A stretch of 64,000 nucleotides of DNA from positions 62,001-126,000 of the forward strand of contig CAYJIR010000001.1 of NCBI GenBank assembly GCA_964370295.1, written 5' to 3'. Positions 23,695 to 33,481 of this stretch are shown here, piece after piece (positions within the stretch are counted from its first letter, which is position 1; each line of letters opens with the position of its first letter). The position numbers and the translations under genes are program-made. Source of the DNA: JAAYCI01 sp964370295 (GTDB lineage: Bacteria; Bacillota; Clostridia; Oscillospirales; Ruminococcaceae). Under the pieces are notes generated by a model. That model ran no database searches. It saw nothing but the letters and a program-made list of their open reading frames with translations, and was not told the origin of the DNA.

Positions 23695-26600
23695 TTGCTA
23701 CAATTGGTTTTGGGTATTGCCGCAACCGGTAAAACCACTTGGATGCTACAGAAAATGCAAGAGCTTGCAGCACAAGGGAAATATTGTGTGTTTCTTGTGC
23801 CCGAGCAGTTTTCCTCCTCTGCAGAGACCTTGGTTTTGGAAACTTTGGGCGATGTGGGCAGTGCCTTTGTAGATGTGGTTAGTTTTCGCACCTTGGCCGA
23901 GCGGTTGCTGCAAGGTGCCGACGAAAATATGCATCTCTTAAGCGATGCAGGGCGCGCAGTGCTTGTGAAACGTGCATTAAAAAACACAAGAGAAAAACTG
24001 AAAAATTTGGGGCGCAGCAGGCATGACACAGCCTTTTGCAATCTGTGTGCCCAAACCTTGGTGGAATTGAAAACCGCAGGCGCCACGCCGTGCCAATTGC
24101 AAGGGATAGGCAAAAAAACGAAGGACACAAAATTCTTGGATTTAGCCGTGCTCATGGAGGCCTATGAGGCCTTGCTTGCAGGCACCGCGATGGACCCGCA
24201 AGATCGCCTTCAGTTGGCTTGCCAACGAGCCAAACCAAGTTGGTTTTCTGGGAAATCATGTTTTATCGATAATTTTGATGGTTTTACAGCGCCTGAATAC
24301 GAATTGCTGGATATGCTAGTGCAACATTGTGAAGCAATGTATGTGGCGCTGTGTTGTGATGGACTGCATGAAAAGCAAGGTGGGCTTGGTTTGTTTTCGC
24401 CCTCGCGTAAAACGGCACAACGCCTGTTGCAACGGGCACGTCGTTTTGGTATTTCAACAAAAAATCCGATATTTTTACAGCACAGTGATGTGGCAGAAGT
24501 GGATGAATTGCTGGCTGTAAATCGTGTGCTTTCCGGCAGTGAGCTGCCTTTGTGTATGCCGCAAGGGCGTCTTACCATAACGGCGGCAAGGAACCGCCAC
24601 GAAGAGGTTAAATTGGCGTGCGCAACGATGCGTCATCTGGCAACACAGGGGGTGTCTTATAGCCAAATGGCCCTTGTTTGCCGCGAGGTAGATCTATACG
24701 AAAGCATAGTGCGCAGGGAAATGTCTCTATTTGAAATACCATGGCATAGCGATACGCCTGAAACCGTCGAGTTTTCTGCTCCGGTGGCCTTTGTGCGCGC
24801 AGCGCTGAAATTATTGCAACAAGGCATGACCTCCGAAGCGATTTTAGACCTGCTAAAAACCGACCTGTGCGGTTTTACAGCAGAGGAAATGATAGCACTG
24901 GAGAACTATGTGTTTACTTGGCAACCCAATGCGGCACTTTGGCGGCAACCTTTTACGCAAAATCCCTTAGGGCTCTTGCGTGATATGGATGAGGCGGCCG
25001 TACATAGCTTGCAGTTGGCAGAAACTGTACGTGGTAAATTGTTGCCGCCACTAGAGGCATATGTGCAAGCGGCCAAGGGTAAAAACGCACACAATCTATC
25101 TTTACAACTTTACCTTTTGATGGAGCATTTTCATGCCCCTTTGAATCAGGAGGAAAAGGCCGAGAAAATGGAACAAAACGGCGATTTTGCCTGGGCAGAG
25201 CGTAGCCGCCGTGCCTGGGATTTGTGTATGGATTTTTTAGACCAAATGGCCTTGCTTTTGGCGGGGGAAACTTTGGATGCGGCAGAGTACGAAGAGCTGT
25301 TTTTGCTGCTTGTGCGTTCTGTGGATTTCGGGCAAGTGCCCAAAACCTTGGAAAGTGTACCGTTTGCTTCGGCAGATCGTGCGCGTTTGGCAGGGCCGGA
25401 GTATTGTTTCGTTTTGGGCCTGCAAGAGGGAGAATTTCCGGCTAAAGTGGGGTATAGTGGCTTGCTTACCCACAGCGACCGAGATCTTTTGGTGGAAAAC
25501 GACATTGAAATGCCGGGTTCTTTTCAAAACCGTTTGCTACTAGAGCAAATGTTTTTATATCGAACGCTGACGGCTGCACGCCATTGCCTGCATTTATCGT
25601 ATCCTTTGCAAAACGAAGATACGATAGGCACGCCATGCCATGCAGTGCTTCTTTTGCAAAAACGCTTAAACCCCCCGGTTTTGCACGTGGAGACAGAGAA
25701 TCTTGCCGCCACACAAGCGGCTGCGTTCGATAGGCTTGCGCTTGTCTACCGTGACGGCAGTGAAGAGAGCGCCAATTTGTTGGCCGCACTTTCGCAATCG
25801 GACGAGCCATATGCACGCAGTCACTTGCCCTTGCTGCATGCGGTGCAGGTGCCGCAACAGTTTTTGATAAAAGACAACCAAACCTTACACCGCCTAACAG
25901 GGGATGTATTGCGTCTTTCACCCACTAGGGCCGAGCGATACTATACCTGTCGCTTTGCCTACTTAATGGAGCATGTTCTGCAAATTAGGCCGCGCAAGCG
26001 CGCAGAACTTTCTGTGCAGGAGAGCGGTAGCTTGGTGCATTATGTTTTGGAACAGGTGCTGAAAGAACTGGGAAAAGAATTTTCGGAAGTTGACGATAAG
26101 CGCTTGCGCAAGCTAAGCGAAAAATATGTGAATGCCTTTGCACAAGAAAACTTTCCGCAAATGAATTTGCGCTTGTATGCCATTTTGGCGCGAATACGGG
26201 AAACGGTGTTTGCCCTTTTACAATATCTGCATAACTGGGCAAAGCACAGCGAGTTTGAAACCGAGGCCTTGGAATTGAGCCTGGGCGAGGAGCAGGCAAA
26301 GCCATTGTGTTTACAAAGTGAAAGCGGTGTTGCCATGCAAGTGGTGGGCAAGGTGGACAGGGTGGATGTCCTGAAAAAAAATGGGAAAACCTATCTGTGT
26401 ATTTTGGACTATAAAACCGGCAGTCGTGAGTTTTCTTTACACGAGGTGTTATATGGGCTTAACATGCAAATGCTGGTGTATATGGATGCCTTGTGCCGGC
26501 AAAAAGAGGGACCTTACAGTGGTGCCTTGCCCGCTGGGGTGCTTTATCTCAGTGCAGACCCAAGCCCAAAGAGCGGAACACGTCACGATGCCGCTAAGAG

Positions 26601-27021
26601 TTTATTTCGTATGGATGGTCTACTTTTGGATGACGCCTCTGTGCTGGAAGCTTTAGACAACGACAAAACCGGTTTGTTTTTGCCGGTTACATATGCCAAG
26701 AATGGAGAACCGAAAAGAGAGCGTTTGGCTTCTTTACAGTATATGGGAGGCTTGTTTCTTTATGTGGAATCTCTATTGCAAGATATGGCAGATGGATTGG
26801 CAAGTGGTGATTTTTCGGCACGGCCGCTGGTGCGAAACGGTGGCAAACGTTACTGTGAGTATTGCCCCTATTTGGCATCTTGCAGGCACGAGGCCGGCCG
26901 CAACGAAGTGGTGATGCAAAAGCAAGAAGAACGGCTGGTGGATATAGAGAAACATGGGGGAGAGGAGGGTTTTTTCCATGGGCGAGCGTCAATGGACAGC
27001 GGCACAAAAGGCGGCGATTGA
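23695..27021 (+). CDS. addB: ATP-dependent helicase/nuclease subunit B
   Basis: 1108 residues. Partner of AddA in double-strand break resection in Bacillota. The N-terminal P-loop-like GIAATGKTTWML (about residues 5-15) is intact. The C-terminal RecB-family nuclease has ILDYKTG. The iron-sulfur cluster that staples the nuclease is formed by Cys near 752 (YYTCRFAY) and CEYCPYLASC near 1055-1063. The start is TTG at 23695 with AAGGGGGTG 5 nt upstream. addA begins inside its 3' end. Confidence 0.95.
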   Translation: MLQLVLGIAATGKTTWMLQKMQELAAQGKYCVFLVPEQFSSSAETLVLETLGDVGSAFVDVVSFRTLAERLLQGADENMHLLSDAGRAVLVKRALKNTREKLKNLGRSRHDTAFCNLCAQTLVELKTAGATPCQLQGIGKKTKDTKFLDLAVLMEAYEALLAGTAMDPQDRLQLACQRAKPSWFSGKSCFIDNFDGFTAPEYELLDMLVQHCEAMYVALCCDGLHEKQGGLGLFSPSRKTAQRLLQRARRFGISTKNPIFLQHSDVAEVDELLAVNRVLSGSELPLCMPQGRLTITAARNRHEEVKLACATMRHLATQGVSYSQMALVCREVDLYESIVRREMSLFEIPWHSDTPETVEFSAPVAFVRAALKLLQQGMTSEAILDLLKTDLCGFTAEEMIALENYVFTWQPNAALWRQPFTQNPLGLLRDMDEAAVHSLQLAETVRGKLLPPLEAYVQAAKGKNAHNLSLQLYLLMEHFHAPLNQEEKAEKMEQNGDFAWAERSRRAWDLCMDFLDQMALLLAGETLDAAEYEELFLLLVRSVDFGQVPKTLESVPFASADRARLAGPEYCFVLGLQEGEFPAKVGYSGLLTHSDRDLLVENDIEMPGSFQNRLLLEQMFLYRTLTAARHCLHLSYPLQNEDTIGTPCHAVLLLQKRLNPPVLHVETENLAATQAAAFDRLALVYRDGSEESANLLAALSQSDEPYARSHLPLLHAVQVPQQFLIKDNQTLHRLTGDVLRLSPTRAERYYTCRFAYLMEHVLQIRPRKRAELSVQESGSLVHYVLEQVLKELGKEFSEVDDKRLRKLSEKYVNAFAQENFPQMNLRLYAILARIRETVFALLQYLHNWAKHSEFETEALELSLGEEQAKPLCLQSESGVAMQVVGKVDRVDVLKKNGKTYLCILDYKTGSREFSLHEVLYGLNMQMLVYMDALCRQKEGPYSGALPAGVLYLSADPSPKSGTRHDAAKSLFRMDGLLLDDASVLEALDNDKTGLFLPVTYAKNGEPKRERLASLQYMGGLFLYVESLLQDMADGLASGDFSARPLVRNGGKRYCEYCPYLASCRHEAGRNEVVMQKQEERLVDIEKHGGEEGFFHGRASMDSGTKGGD

Positions 27022-30000
27022 AGAGGAGTGTGGCAGCCTTTTGGTGGACGCCGCCGCCGGCAGTGGAAAAACGGCCGTTTTGGTGGAGCGGGCCGTGCGA
27101 TTGATGACAAGGCAAGAAAACGCGATTGCGGCCGATAGAATTCTTATCCTCACCTTTACAAATGCTGCGGCCGAAGAACTGCGTATACGTTTGGCCACCC
27201 GCTTGGACAGCGCCTTAGAAGAACAAGGCGACAGTTTATTTCTGCAAAAACAAAAACAATTGCTGCAACGTGCATTTATTGGCACTTTGGATGCTTTTTG
27301 CCAGCAGTTTGCGCGCGAGTGGTTTGCACAGTTGGGCATTGCACCGGATGTGACTGTGGGACAAGAGGCGGCCTTGGACGAATTGTCGAATACAGCCTTG
27401 GAAAATGCCTTGGAAGCGGCCTATGAAAATGAGGCGTTTAAACAATTTGCCGCGCTGTACGGGCGCTCTCGTAGTGATGAGCAGGCCTCTGAGGCCATCG
27501 TGAATCTTTACAAATACGTGAACACACTGCCTTGGCCTATGCAACAGCTAGAGCGTTTTGCGGCCATGTATGAAAACGATGCACCATTTAGCAAGACTCT
27601 GTGGGGGAAAGAGCTTTTTTCCTATGCGGAAAAGGCGGTAAGTGCTGCGCAAGCTTTGGCGCAAGCCGCTGTGCAGGTGGCGAAGGAAGACGGAGGGCTA
27701 GATGCATACTTGCCCATGTTGTGCGAAGAACAAGAGAGTTTGACGCGACTACAAGCGCTGATACGTGTGCAGGATTGGAATGGGTGCGAGTGTTTTTTGC
27801 GCATGGAAAAATATGGTAGACTGGCACAAGTGCGAAATTACGTGGGCAATGGAAAAGAAAAAATAAAATTTTTGCGTACCAAGGCAAAAGATATTATAGG
27901 CGAGCTTAAAAATGCCTGTTTTGTTTGCAGTGAAGAAGAATATCGGGAAGATATGTTGAAAATAGCGCCTATGGTGGATGCGCTGTGCAAGGCTACAGCC
28001 CATTATGCACAGCTGTATCGAGAGAAAAAAGATGAAAATAAAATTTTAGATTTTTCCGATTTCGAGCATCTTACATTAAGCCTATTGATGAATTCTGAGG
28101 GTGTGCGTCTGCCTGCTGCGAAGGAAATGAGCTCCCGATATGATTTTGTGATGGTGGATGAATATCAGGACACGAACGAGTTACAAAGTGCTTTATACAG
28201 TTGCCTTGGCAACGAAGAGGCGAGCAATCTTTTCTATGTGGGCGATGTAAAACAAAGTATATACCGTTTTCGCAGGGCCAATCCCGGTATATTTTTAGAG
28301 AAGAAAAATAGCTGGGCCGATTATGATAGTGGCCAAAGGCCGGCAGTTTTGCGGTTGGGGAATAATTTCCGCAGTGGGCCCGGTGTGGTGCAGGCCGTGA
28401 ACTTTATGTTTCAAGAGCTTATGAGTGAAAGTTTGGGTGAAGTGGACTACGGCCAGGCAGAACGGCTGATACAAAGCGGCAATAGCAGCATCCGAGATGG
28501 TTTTTCCATGGTGATGTTGCAAAAAGAAGAAAATAGCAGTGAAGCGGCTTATGTGGCCGATACAATTGCCCGTATGATCAAAGAGCAGGTGCTTGTGCAC
28601 GATGGTGAGTTTCAGCGTCCGTGCCAATATGGAGATTTTTGCATTCTTTTGCGTACACGCAGTGCCATGGAGGCGTTTGATAGGGCTTTGCAGGCGGCCA
28701 AAATCCCTGTGAACAGTGACAAAAGCCGCGAGCTGTTAAGCACGCCCGAGGTGTTGCCTTTGCAAGCGGTACTTGCTGCCATAGACAACCCGGGGGATGA
28801 TGTAGCGTTGGCGGCCACCATGCTAGGGCCTTTGTTTCGCTTTACACCGGACGACTTGGCTGTATTGCGCGCAGAGCGAAAACAGGGTAGTTTATACGGT
28901 GCCTTACTGGCCGACGAAAAAGAGAAAAGCAAGCTTTTTGTCGAGACTTTGGCAGGATTTCGTGCCCTTGCCACCGAAATGGATTTGGGACGCTTGTGTG
29001 AAGAAGTGGCCTTGCGCACGGGGTATCTGTCGGTGGTGGCCGCTATGGAGGACGGCGAGACACGCCGCGGAAATGTACAGTGCTTTTTAAACTGGGCGGC
29101 TGCCATGGGGCGCACGCGCAATGGGGGACTGCATAGTTTTGTGCGCTTGTTGCAACACGGGCGCGGCCCACAAAATGCAGGCTATCAAAACCGCGGTGAT
29201 AAGGTGAGTTTATTAACGGCGCATAAAAGCAAAGGGCTAGAGTTTCCGATTGTAATTTTTGCCGATACGGCACATAGATTTAATTTAAGCGAACGCACAG
29301 AACGCATTTTATTTCACACGGAATTGGGCATAGGGTTTCATTTGCGTGTGCATCAAACCTTGTACCCAACCCTGCCGTTTTTGGCTATTAAGCGACGTAG
29401 CATTCAAGAAAATTTAAGCGAAGAGATGCGTGTGCTTTATGTGGTGTTGACAAGGGCGAGAGATCGGTTGCTGTGTGTGTATTCGCATGACGATCCATCC
29501 AAAAAAATTGCGGCGCTTGCGCCTCTGGCGTTTTTGGAGACAGGGCGCTCCTATTTGTTGGGCCGCCAAACCTGTTTTGGGGATTGGATGATAAGTGCCC
29601 TGCTGCGCCATGCCCAGGCGGCACCGTTATGGCAGTGTGCCCAGTTGCCTTGTTGTAAATCAAGGCCGGAGCAAGAACAAAACCCCTGCCCCTTGCATCT
29701 TAGCGTGGAAAGTGCAAAAGAGCCTACGGCAGACAACGAGACGCCCATAGAACCAAAGATGGCCGATGCCAACGAAGTGGCCAAGCTACAAGCCGGGTTT
29801 GCTGCGGTGTTGCCCCGCAGCAGTTTGCAAGATATTCCACGGAAAATTGCAGTTTCGGCCTTGAGCAAAGAAAAAAACCTCTCGCAGCGCAAGCGCCCGG
29901 CCTTGTTGTATGAGAACGGGCTAACGGCCGCAGAGCGTGGCACGGCCATGCATCGTTTTATGCAATTGGCGAATTGGAATAGGGCCGAGCAAGATGTGGA

Positions 30001-30460
30001 GGCTGAAATCCAAAAGTTGGTGCAGGCAAATTCTCTTTCAACCATACAGGCGGCCGCATTAAAGCGAAAAGATTTGCTTGTTTTCTTTGCGTCTCCGCTA
30101 TTTAAGCGGATACAGGCAGCCGAAAAAGTTTTGCGCGAGTACGATTTTATAACGGCATTGCCTGCAAAAACATTGAATCCACGGCTTCCGATAGCCATGG
30201 AAAAGGAAGTGGTGTATTTGCAAGGAATTGCCGATGTGGTGCTAATATTTGAAAAAAGCATTGAGATTATAGATTATAAAACCGATAAAGGCAAGGGTGC
30301 CATGCAGCTTTGTAAACAATATCAAAGTCAATTGAATTTATATGCAAAAGCCATACAAAAACGGTTTGCGTTGCCGGTACAGCGTTTGACAATTTGGTCT
30401 TTTTCTTTGGGGGAGGAGGTATCCGTTCCGTTTATGGAAAAGAGCGATGCCGCATTTTAA
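26978..30460 (+). CDS. addA: ATP-dependent helicase/nuclease subunit A
   Basis: 1160 residues; UvrD-type helicase fused to a RecB-family nuclease. Walker A AAAGSGKT at 25-32, helicase motif II VDEYQDTNELQ near 393, GDVKQSIYRFRRA, and C-terminal nuclease IIDYKTDKG near 1097. The start at 26978 has GAGGAGGG 8 nt upstream and overlaps addB by 44 bp. An ATG at 26954 lacks that spacing. Together with AddB it processes DNA ends to load RecA. The organism's Chi sequence cannot be deduced here. Confidence 0.95.
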   Translation: MGERQWTAAQKAAIEEECGSLLVDAAAGSGKTAVLVERAVRLMTRQENAIAADRILILTFTNAAAEELRIRLATRLDSALEEQGDSLFLQKQKQLLQRAFIGTLDAFCQQFAREWFAQLGIAPDVTVGQEAALDELSNTALENALEAAYENEAFKQFAALYGRSRSDEQASEAIVNLYKYVNTLPWPMQQLERFAAMYENDAPFSKTLWGKELFSYAEKAVSAAQALAQAAVQVAKEDGGLDAYLPMLCEEQESLTRLQALIRVQDWNGCECFLRMEKYGRLAQVRNYVGNGKEKIKFLRTKAKDIIGELKNACFVCSEEEYREDMLKIAPMVDALCKATAHYAQLYREKKDENKILDFSDFEHLTLSLLMNSEGVRLPAAKEMSSRYDFVMVDEYQDTNELQSALYSCLGNEEASNLFYVGDVKQSIYRFRRANPGIFLEKKNSWADYDSGQRPAVLRLGNNFRSGPGVVQAVNFMFQELMSESLGEVDYGQAERLIQSGNSSIRDGFSMVMLQKEENSSEAAYVADTIARMIKEQVLVHDGEFQRPCQYGDFCILLRTRSAMEAFDRALQAAKIPVNSDKSRELLSTPEVLPLQAVLAAIDNPGDDVALAATMLGPLFRFTPDDLAVLRAERKQGSLYGALLADEKEKSKLFVETLAGFRALATEMDLGRLCEEVALRTGYLSVVAAMEDGETRRGNVQCFLNWAAAMGRTRNGGLHSFVRLLQHGRGPQNAGYQNRGDKVSLLTAHKSKGLEFPIVIFADTAHRFNLSERTERILFHTELGIGFHLRVHQTLYPTLPFLAIKRRSIQENLSEEMRVLYVVLTRARDRLLCVYSHDDPSKKIAALAPLAFLETGRSYLLGRQTCFGDWMISALLRHAQAAPLWQCAQLPCCKSRPEQEQNPCPLHLSVESAKEPTADNETPIEPKMADANEVAKLQAGFAAVLPRSSLQDIPRKIAVSALSKEKNLSQRKRPALLYENGLTAAERGTAMHRFMQLANWNRAEQDVEAEIQKLVQANSLSTIQAAALKRKDLLVFFASPLFKRIQAAEKVLREYDFITALPAKTLNPRLPIAMEKEVVYLQGIADVVLIFEKSIEIIDYKTDKGKGAMQLCKQYQSQLNLYAKAIQKRFALPVQRLTIWSFSLGEEVSVPFMEKSDAAF

Positions 30461-30496
30461 ATGAAATAAGGAATAAAAATAAGGGAGTGTAACAGT

Positions 30497-31519
30497 ATGC
30501 AGAGTGTTTTTGAAAAATTGGTGGAAAATGCAAAAACGGGCACGGCCTCGGTGTTGATTTCAATTATAAAACATAAGGGTTCAACCCCACGGGGAGCCGG
30601 AGCGAAAATGGTATTGTCGGAAGATGGAAGCCTGGTGGGAACCATAGGGGGCGGTGCGCTGGAGTTTGTGTCTCAGCGAGAGGGAAAGACCGTGCTAGAA
30701 ACGAAAAAAAACCACACAAAGCAGTTCAGTTTGGCGCCGGAAGATGTGGCAGAATTGGGCATGGTATGCGGTGGCTGGGCGATTGTGCATTTCCAGTGGA
30801 TAGACCCTGCCAATTTGGCGGTGCAAGCGACGTATCAAAAGGCATTGCAACATCTAAAGGCACGTGAAGATTTTGTGCTTCTCACCCAAATGGAAAGTGG
30901 AGAAACCTATGTGCTTTTGCCGGGCGAAGCCAAAAAGGCACCGTTTTCGTACGAGGATATTACGGGGTATAAAACACAAATTTTAGAGGATGAGCGTTTC
31001 GTGGCCGATCCTTTCCGCAGTGCCGGACGTGCCCTTGTTTTTGGTATGGGACATGTGGGGGCGCAGCTGGTGCCTGTGTTGCATCCCCTTGGTTTTCATA
31101 CCGTGGCGCTAGATGACAGGGCAGACTTTTTGGAAAAAGAGCGCCTTCCATTGGCAGACGAGATAAGGAGTGTGGATTTCACAAATGCTTTGGCGGATTT
31201 TACCGTGGATGAAAACGATTATATTGTGATTTTAACACGGGGACACTTGCATGACTACAGCGTTTTGCGTTTGGCGGTGCAAACCAAAGCAGGCTATATC
31301 GGGCTTATCGGCAGCCGAAATAAAGTGGCCATGTCGCTACAAAAATTGCGAGAAGAGGGCATAGCAGAGTGTGACATTGCACGGGTTCATGCACCCATTG
31401 GCCTACCGCTGGGCGGTAACACACCCGAGGAAATTGCGATTAGCATTGCGGCCGAGATGATACGCGTGCGCTCGGGTTATGTGCAAAAGGGGCAAGGTAG
31501 CTGTGATGAAAAAAGGTAA
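30497..31519 (+). CDS. XdhC/CoxI-family molybdenum hydroxylase maturation factor
   Basis: 340 residues. N-terminal XdhC_CoxI domain (ISIIKHKGSTPRGAGAKMVL, TIGGGALE, MVCGG) and C-terminal Rossmann domain (ALVFGMGHVGAQL, GLIGSRNK). XdhC proteins bind molybdenum cofactor, help its terminal sulfuration and hand it to xanthine-dehydrogenase-type enzymes. Such an enzyme is encoded at 35949-39632, about 4 kb away on the other strand. moeA overlaps its 3' end by 14 bp, which makes a cofactor-handling pair. Ribosome site AAGGGAG. Confidence 0.9.
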   Translation: MQSVFEKLVENAKTGTASVLISIIKHKGSTPRGAGAKMVLSEDGSLVGTIGGGALEFVSQREGKTVLETKKNHTKQFSLAPEDVAELGMVCGGWAIVHFQWIDPANLAVQATYQKALQHLKAREDFVLLTQMESGETYVLLPGEAKKAPFSYEDITGYKTQILEDERFVADPFRSAGRALVFGMGHVGAQLVPVLHPLGFHTVALDDRADFLEKERLPLADEIRSVDFTNALADFTVDENDYIVILTRGHLHDYSVLRLAVQTKAGYIGLIGSRNKVAMSLQKLREEGIAECDIARVHAPIGLPLGGNTPEEIAISIAAEMIRVRSGYVQKGQGSCDEKR

Positions 31520-32723
31520 ACGCATAGAGCTGGAAGTGGCCCAGGATCTTCTTTTAAAAAATGTCGCATTAAAAAAACGGGTAGAACAGGTTTCTTTAGA
31601 GGAGGCTTTGGGACGCGTTTTGGCAAAAGATCAATATGCGAAAAGAGATACACCTCCATTTAATCGTTCTCCTTTAGACGGTTATGCCTTGCGCAGTGTG
31701 GACAGCCAAGCGGCAAGCGAGGGCGATCCCTTGGTGCTAAAAGTGGTGGAAACTTTATACGCGGGCGACATACCTCACCATGCTTTACAGCGGGGGGAGG
31801 CCAGCTATATCATGACCGGTGCCATGTTGCCACAAGGGGCCGATTGTGTGATAAAGTATGAAGAAACCACAAGAGAAGAGAATGTGGTCTATTTGCGAAG
31901 ATCCCTTGGTGCATGGGAAAATGTGGTGTTTTGTGGAGAAGACGTAAAAGAGGGGGCGCCACTTTTAGAAAAGGGTATACGCTTAGGGCCTGCGGCCATC
32001 AGTTTGCTGGCGGGGCAAGGGCTGTTTCAAACCGAGGTGTTTGCACGTCCTACTGTGGCTGTAATGGCCACGGGAAGCGAGCTGATTGCGCCCGAATATC
32101 CATGGCAAGAAGGTAAAATTTTCGACAGCAACAGCCATTTGTTATCGGCACGGTGCAGACAATTGCACGCAAAAGTGTGCGCGCGGCATATTTTGCAAGA
32201 TGAACCAAGCCTGCTATTGGAAAAATTAGATGCCCTGTTAAATGAAGCAGAACTGGTGGTGACAACGGGCGGTGTATCTGTGGGGGAAAAAGATTATTTA
32301 CCGCAAGTCGCCGCGCAGTTGGGGGGCGAGGTATTGTTCCATGGCATATATCTTCGTCCGGGCAGCCCTGTTTTGGCTCTTTCACGTGAGGGGCGTACAC
32401 TTTTGTGCTTGTCGGGTAATCCTTTTGCGGCCCTTGCCACTTTTGAGGTTTTGGCAGTACCTGTGCTTAAAAAATTGTCCGGCGAGGAACAATATAATCT
32501 ACAAAAGACGAAAGCGGTAGCCAGGACTCCGTTTGCAAAAGCAAGTCCTTCGCGTCGCTTGGTGCGTGCGCGTGTGGAGGGGCAAAACGTATATATTCCA
32601 CAGGCTGGGCATGCCTCCGGCCAGTTGCATACCCTGATGCGGTGCAACTGCCTGGTAGATATCTCCGCGGGCAGTGGCCCGGTGGTTGAGGGTGATTGTG
32701 TTGACATTTTTATGCTGGAATAA
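31506..32723 (+). CDS. moeA: Molybdopterin molybdenumtransferase
   Basis: 405 residues from the ATG at 31506, with AAGGT 7 nt upstream. The frame is open further up (ATG at 31479) without a good site. MoeA inserts molybdate into adenylylated molybdopterin. Diagnostic motifs: SPLDGYAL near the N-terminus, VTTGGVSVGEKDY, RPGSPVLAL and LSGNPFAALATFE. It overlaps the XdhC-family gene and so is probably translated with it. Other molybdenum cofactor genes (moaA, moaC, mogA) are not in the window. An AT-rich inverted repeat follows the stop. Confidence 0.94.
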   Translation: MKKGKRIELEVAQDLLLKNVALKKRVEQVSLEEALGRVLAKDQYAKRDTPPFNRSPLDGYALRSVDSQAASEGDPLVLKVVETLYAGDIPHHALQRGEASYIMTGAMLPQGADCVIKYEETTREENVVYLRRSLGAWENVVFCGEDVKEGAPLLEKGIRLGPAAISLLAGQGLFQTEVFARPTVAVMATGSELIAPEYPWQEGKIFDSNSHLLSARCRQLHAKVCARHILQDEPSLLLEKLDALLNEAELVVTTGGVSVGEKDYLPQVAAQLGGEVLFHGIYLRPGSPVLALSREGRTLLCLSGNPFAALATFEVLAVPVLKKLSGEEQYNLQKTKAVARTPFAKASPSRRLVRARVEGQNVYIPQAGHASGQLHTLMRCNCLVDISAGSGPVVEGDCVDIFMLE

Positions 32724-32824
32724 ATTTTGAAAAATTCCAAAATTTGCTATACAGACAGGGGACATTTCCTGTATAATATAATGTATGTTGCTTGGCGTTT
32801 AAGTATTATAAGGAGGTGGTTTGC

Positions 32825-33382
32825 GTGGGTTCATTGTTTGAGTTTTTAAAAAAATATTCTTTAATACGGTCTATTATTGCCCTGCTGATGGGTGTGGCAT
32901 TGATCATATGGCCGGAAGTTTTTATTCGTATCATTGTGTATCTGATAGGGTCTTATGTGGTGATTTTAGGCATTGTCAGCCTTCTTTCGGTGCGTAAGGG
33001 TGGTGGCACGGCCAGCGTTTTAGGCGGTATTTTAACAATTGTGCTGGGCGTTTGTATGTTTTTATTCTACATGCAAATTGCAAGCATATTTCCTATTTTT
33101 ATGGGTGTTTTGTTTATTTTGCTGGGTGTCATCCAATTTTTTCAAGGTGTTCAGGCGCGCAAATACACGGGGAAAATCAACATTTTCCAGATGGTAATGG
33201 GTGCCTTGGTGTTGGCCGGTGGCGTAGTAGGTGTTTTGGCACCTGCCGCGGTGGCTAGTTTCTTGTTCCAAATTTTTGGTGCAATTATGATAATTGCCGG
33301 CATCAACGAATTTAGTTTCTATCTTAGCATGCGTAAAATAAATAAAGATGTGCGAGACATGAAAAAAACAGAAAAAGAATAG
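32825..33382 (+). CDS. HdeD/DUF308 family membrane protein
   Basis: 185 residues from GTG at 32825, preceded by a near-perfect AAGGAGGTGG. A longer frame starting at 32792 would swallow that site. Six hydrophobic helices fill residues 15-170, with short basic loops and a charged tail (MRKINKDVRDMKKTEKE). It belongs to the same family as the truncated gene at the window start. Function in this lineage is unknown. A TATAATATAATG stretch upstream (about 32772) may be the -10 of its own promoter. A terminator follows at 33404-33434. Confidence 0.85.
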   Translation: MGSLFEFLKKYSLIRSIIALLMGVALIIWPEVFIRIIVYLIGSYVVILGIVSLLSVRKGGGTASVLGGILTIVLGVCMFLFYMQIASIFPIFMGVLFILLGVIQFFQGVQARKYTGKINIFQMVMGALVLAGGVVGVLAPAAVASFLFQIFGAIMIIAGINEFSFYLSMRKINKDVRDMKKTEKE

Positions 33383-33403
33383 TGGCGTGTTTGCAAAAGC
33401 GAT

Positions 33404-33434
33404 CCTCCTTCGGTTTTTGCCGAGGGGGTTTTCC
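33404..33434 (+). terminator. Intrinsic terminator after the DUF308 gene
   Basis: Stem CCTCCTTCGG / CCGAGGGGG with two G-T pairs, loop TTTTTG, followed by TTTTCC. It separates the DUF308 gene from the structured leader of the ABC-F gene. Confidence 0.7.
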
Positions 33435-33446
33435 TTTGGTAGGATA

Positions 33447-33473
33447 TTGTGCGGGATACAAATTTTCTATAAA
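33447..33473 (+). promoter_or_regulatory. Weak candidate promoter for the ABC-F leader
   Basis: TTGTGC (33447-33452) and TATAAA (33468-33473) with a short 15-bp spacer. The elements are poor, but their position would start RNA just before the first leader hairpin at 33482. Confidence 0.25.
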
Positions 33474-33481
33474 TAATGCCT

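Noticed and set aside
23695..30460. addAB region considered as part of a defence island
   Set aside because: AddAB is a standard recombination nuclease in Bacillota, and no restriction, toxin-antitoxin or other defence genes lie beside it.
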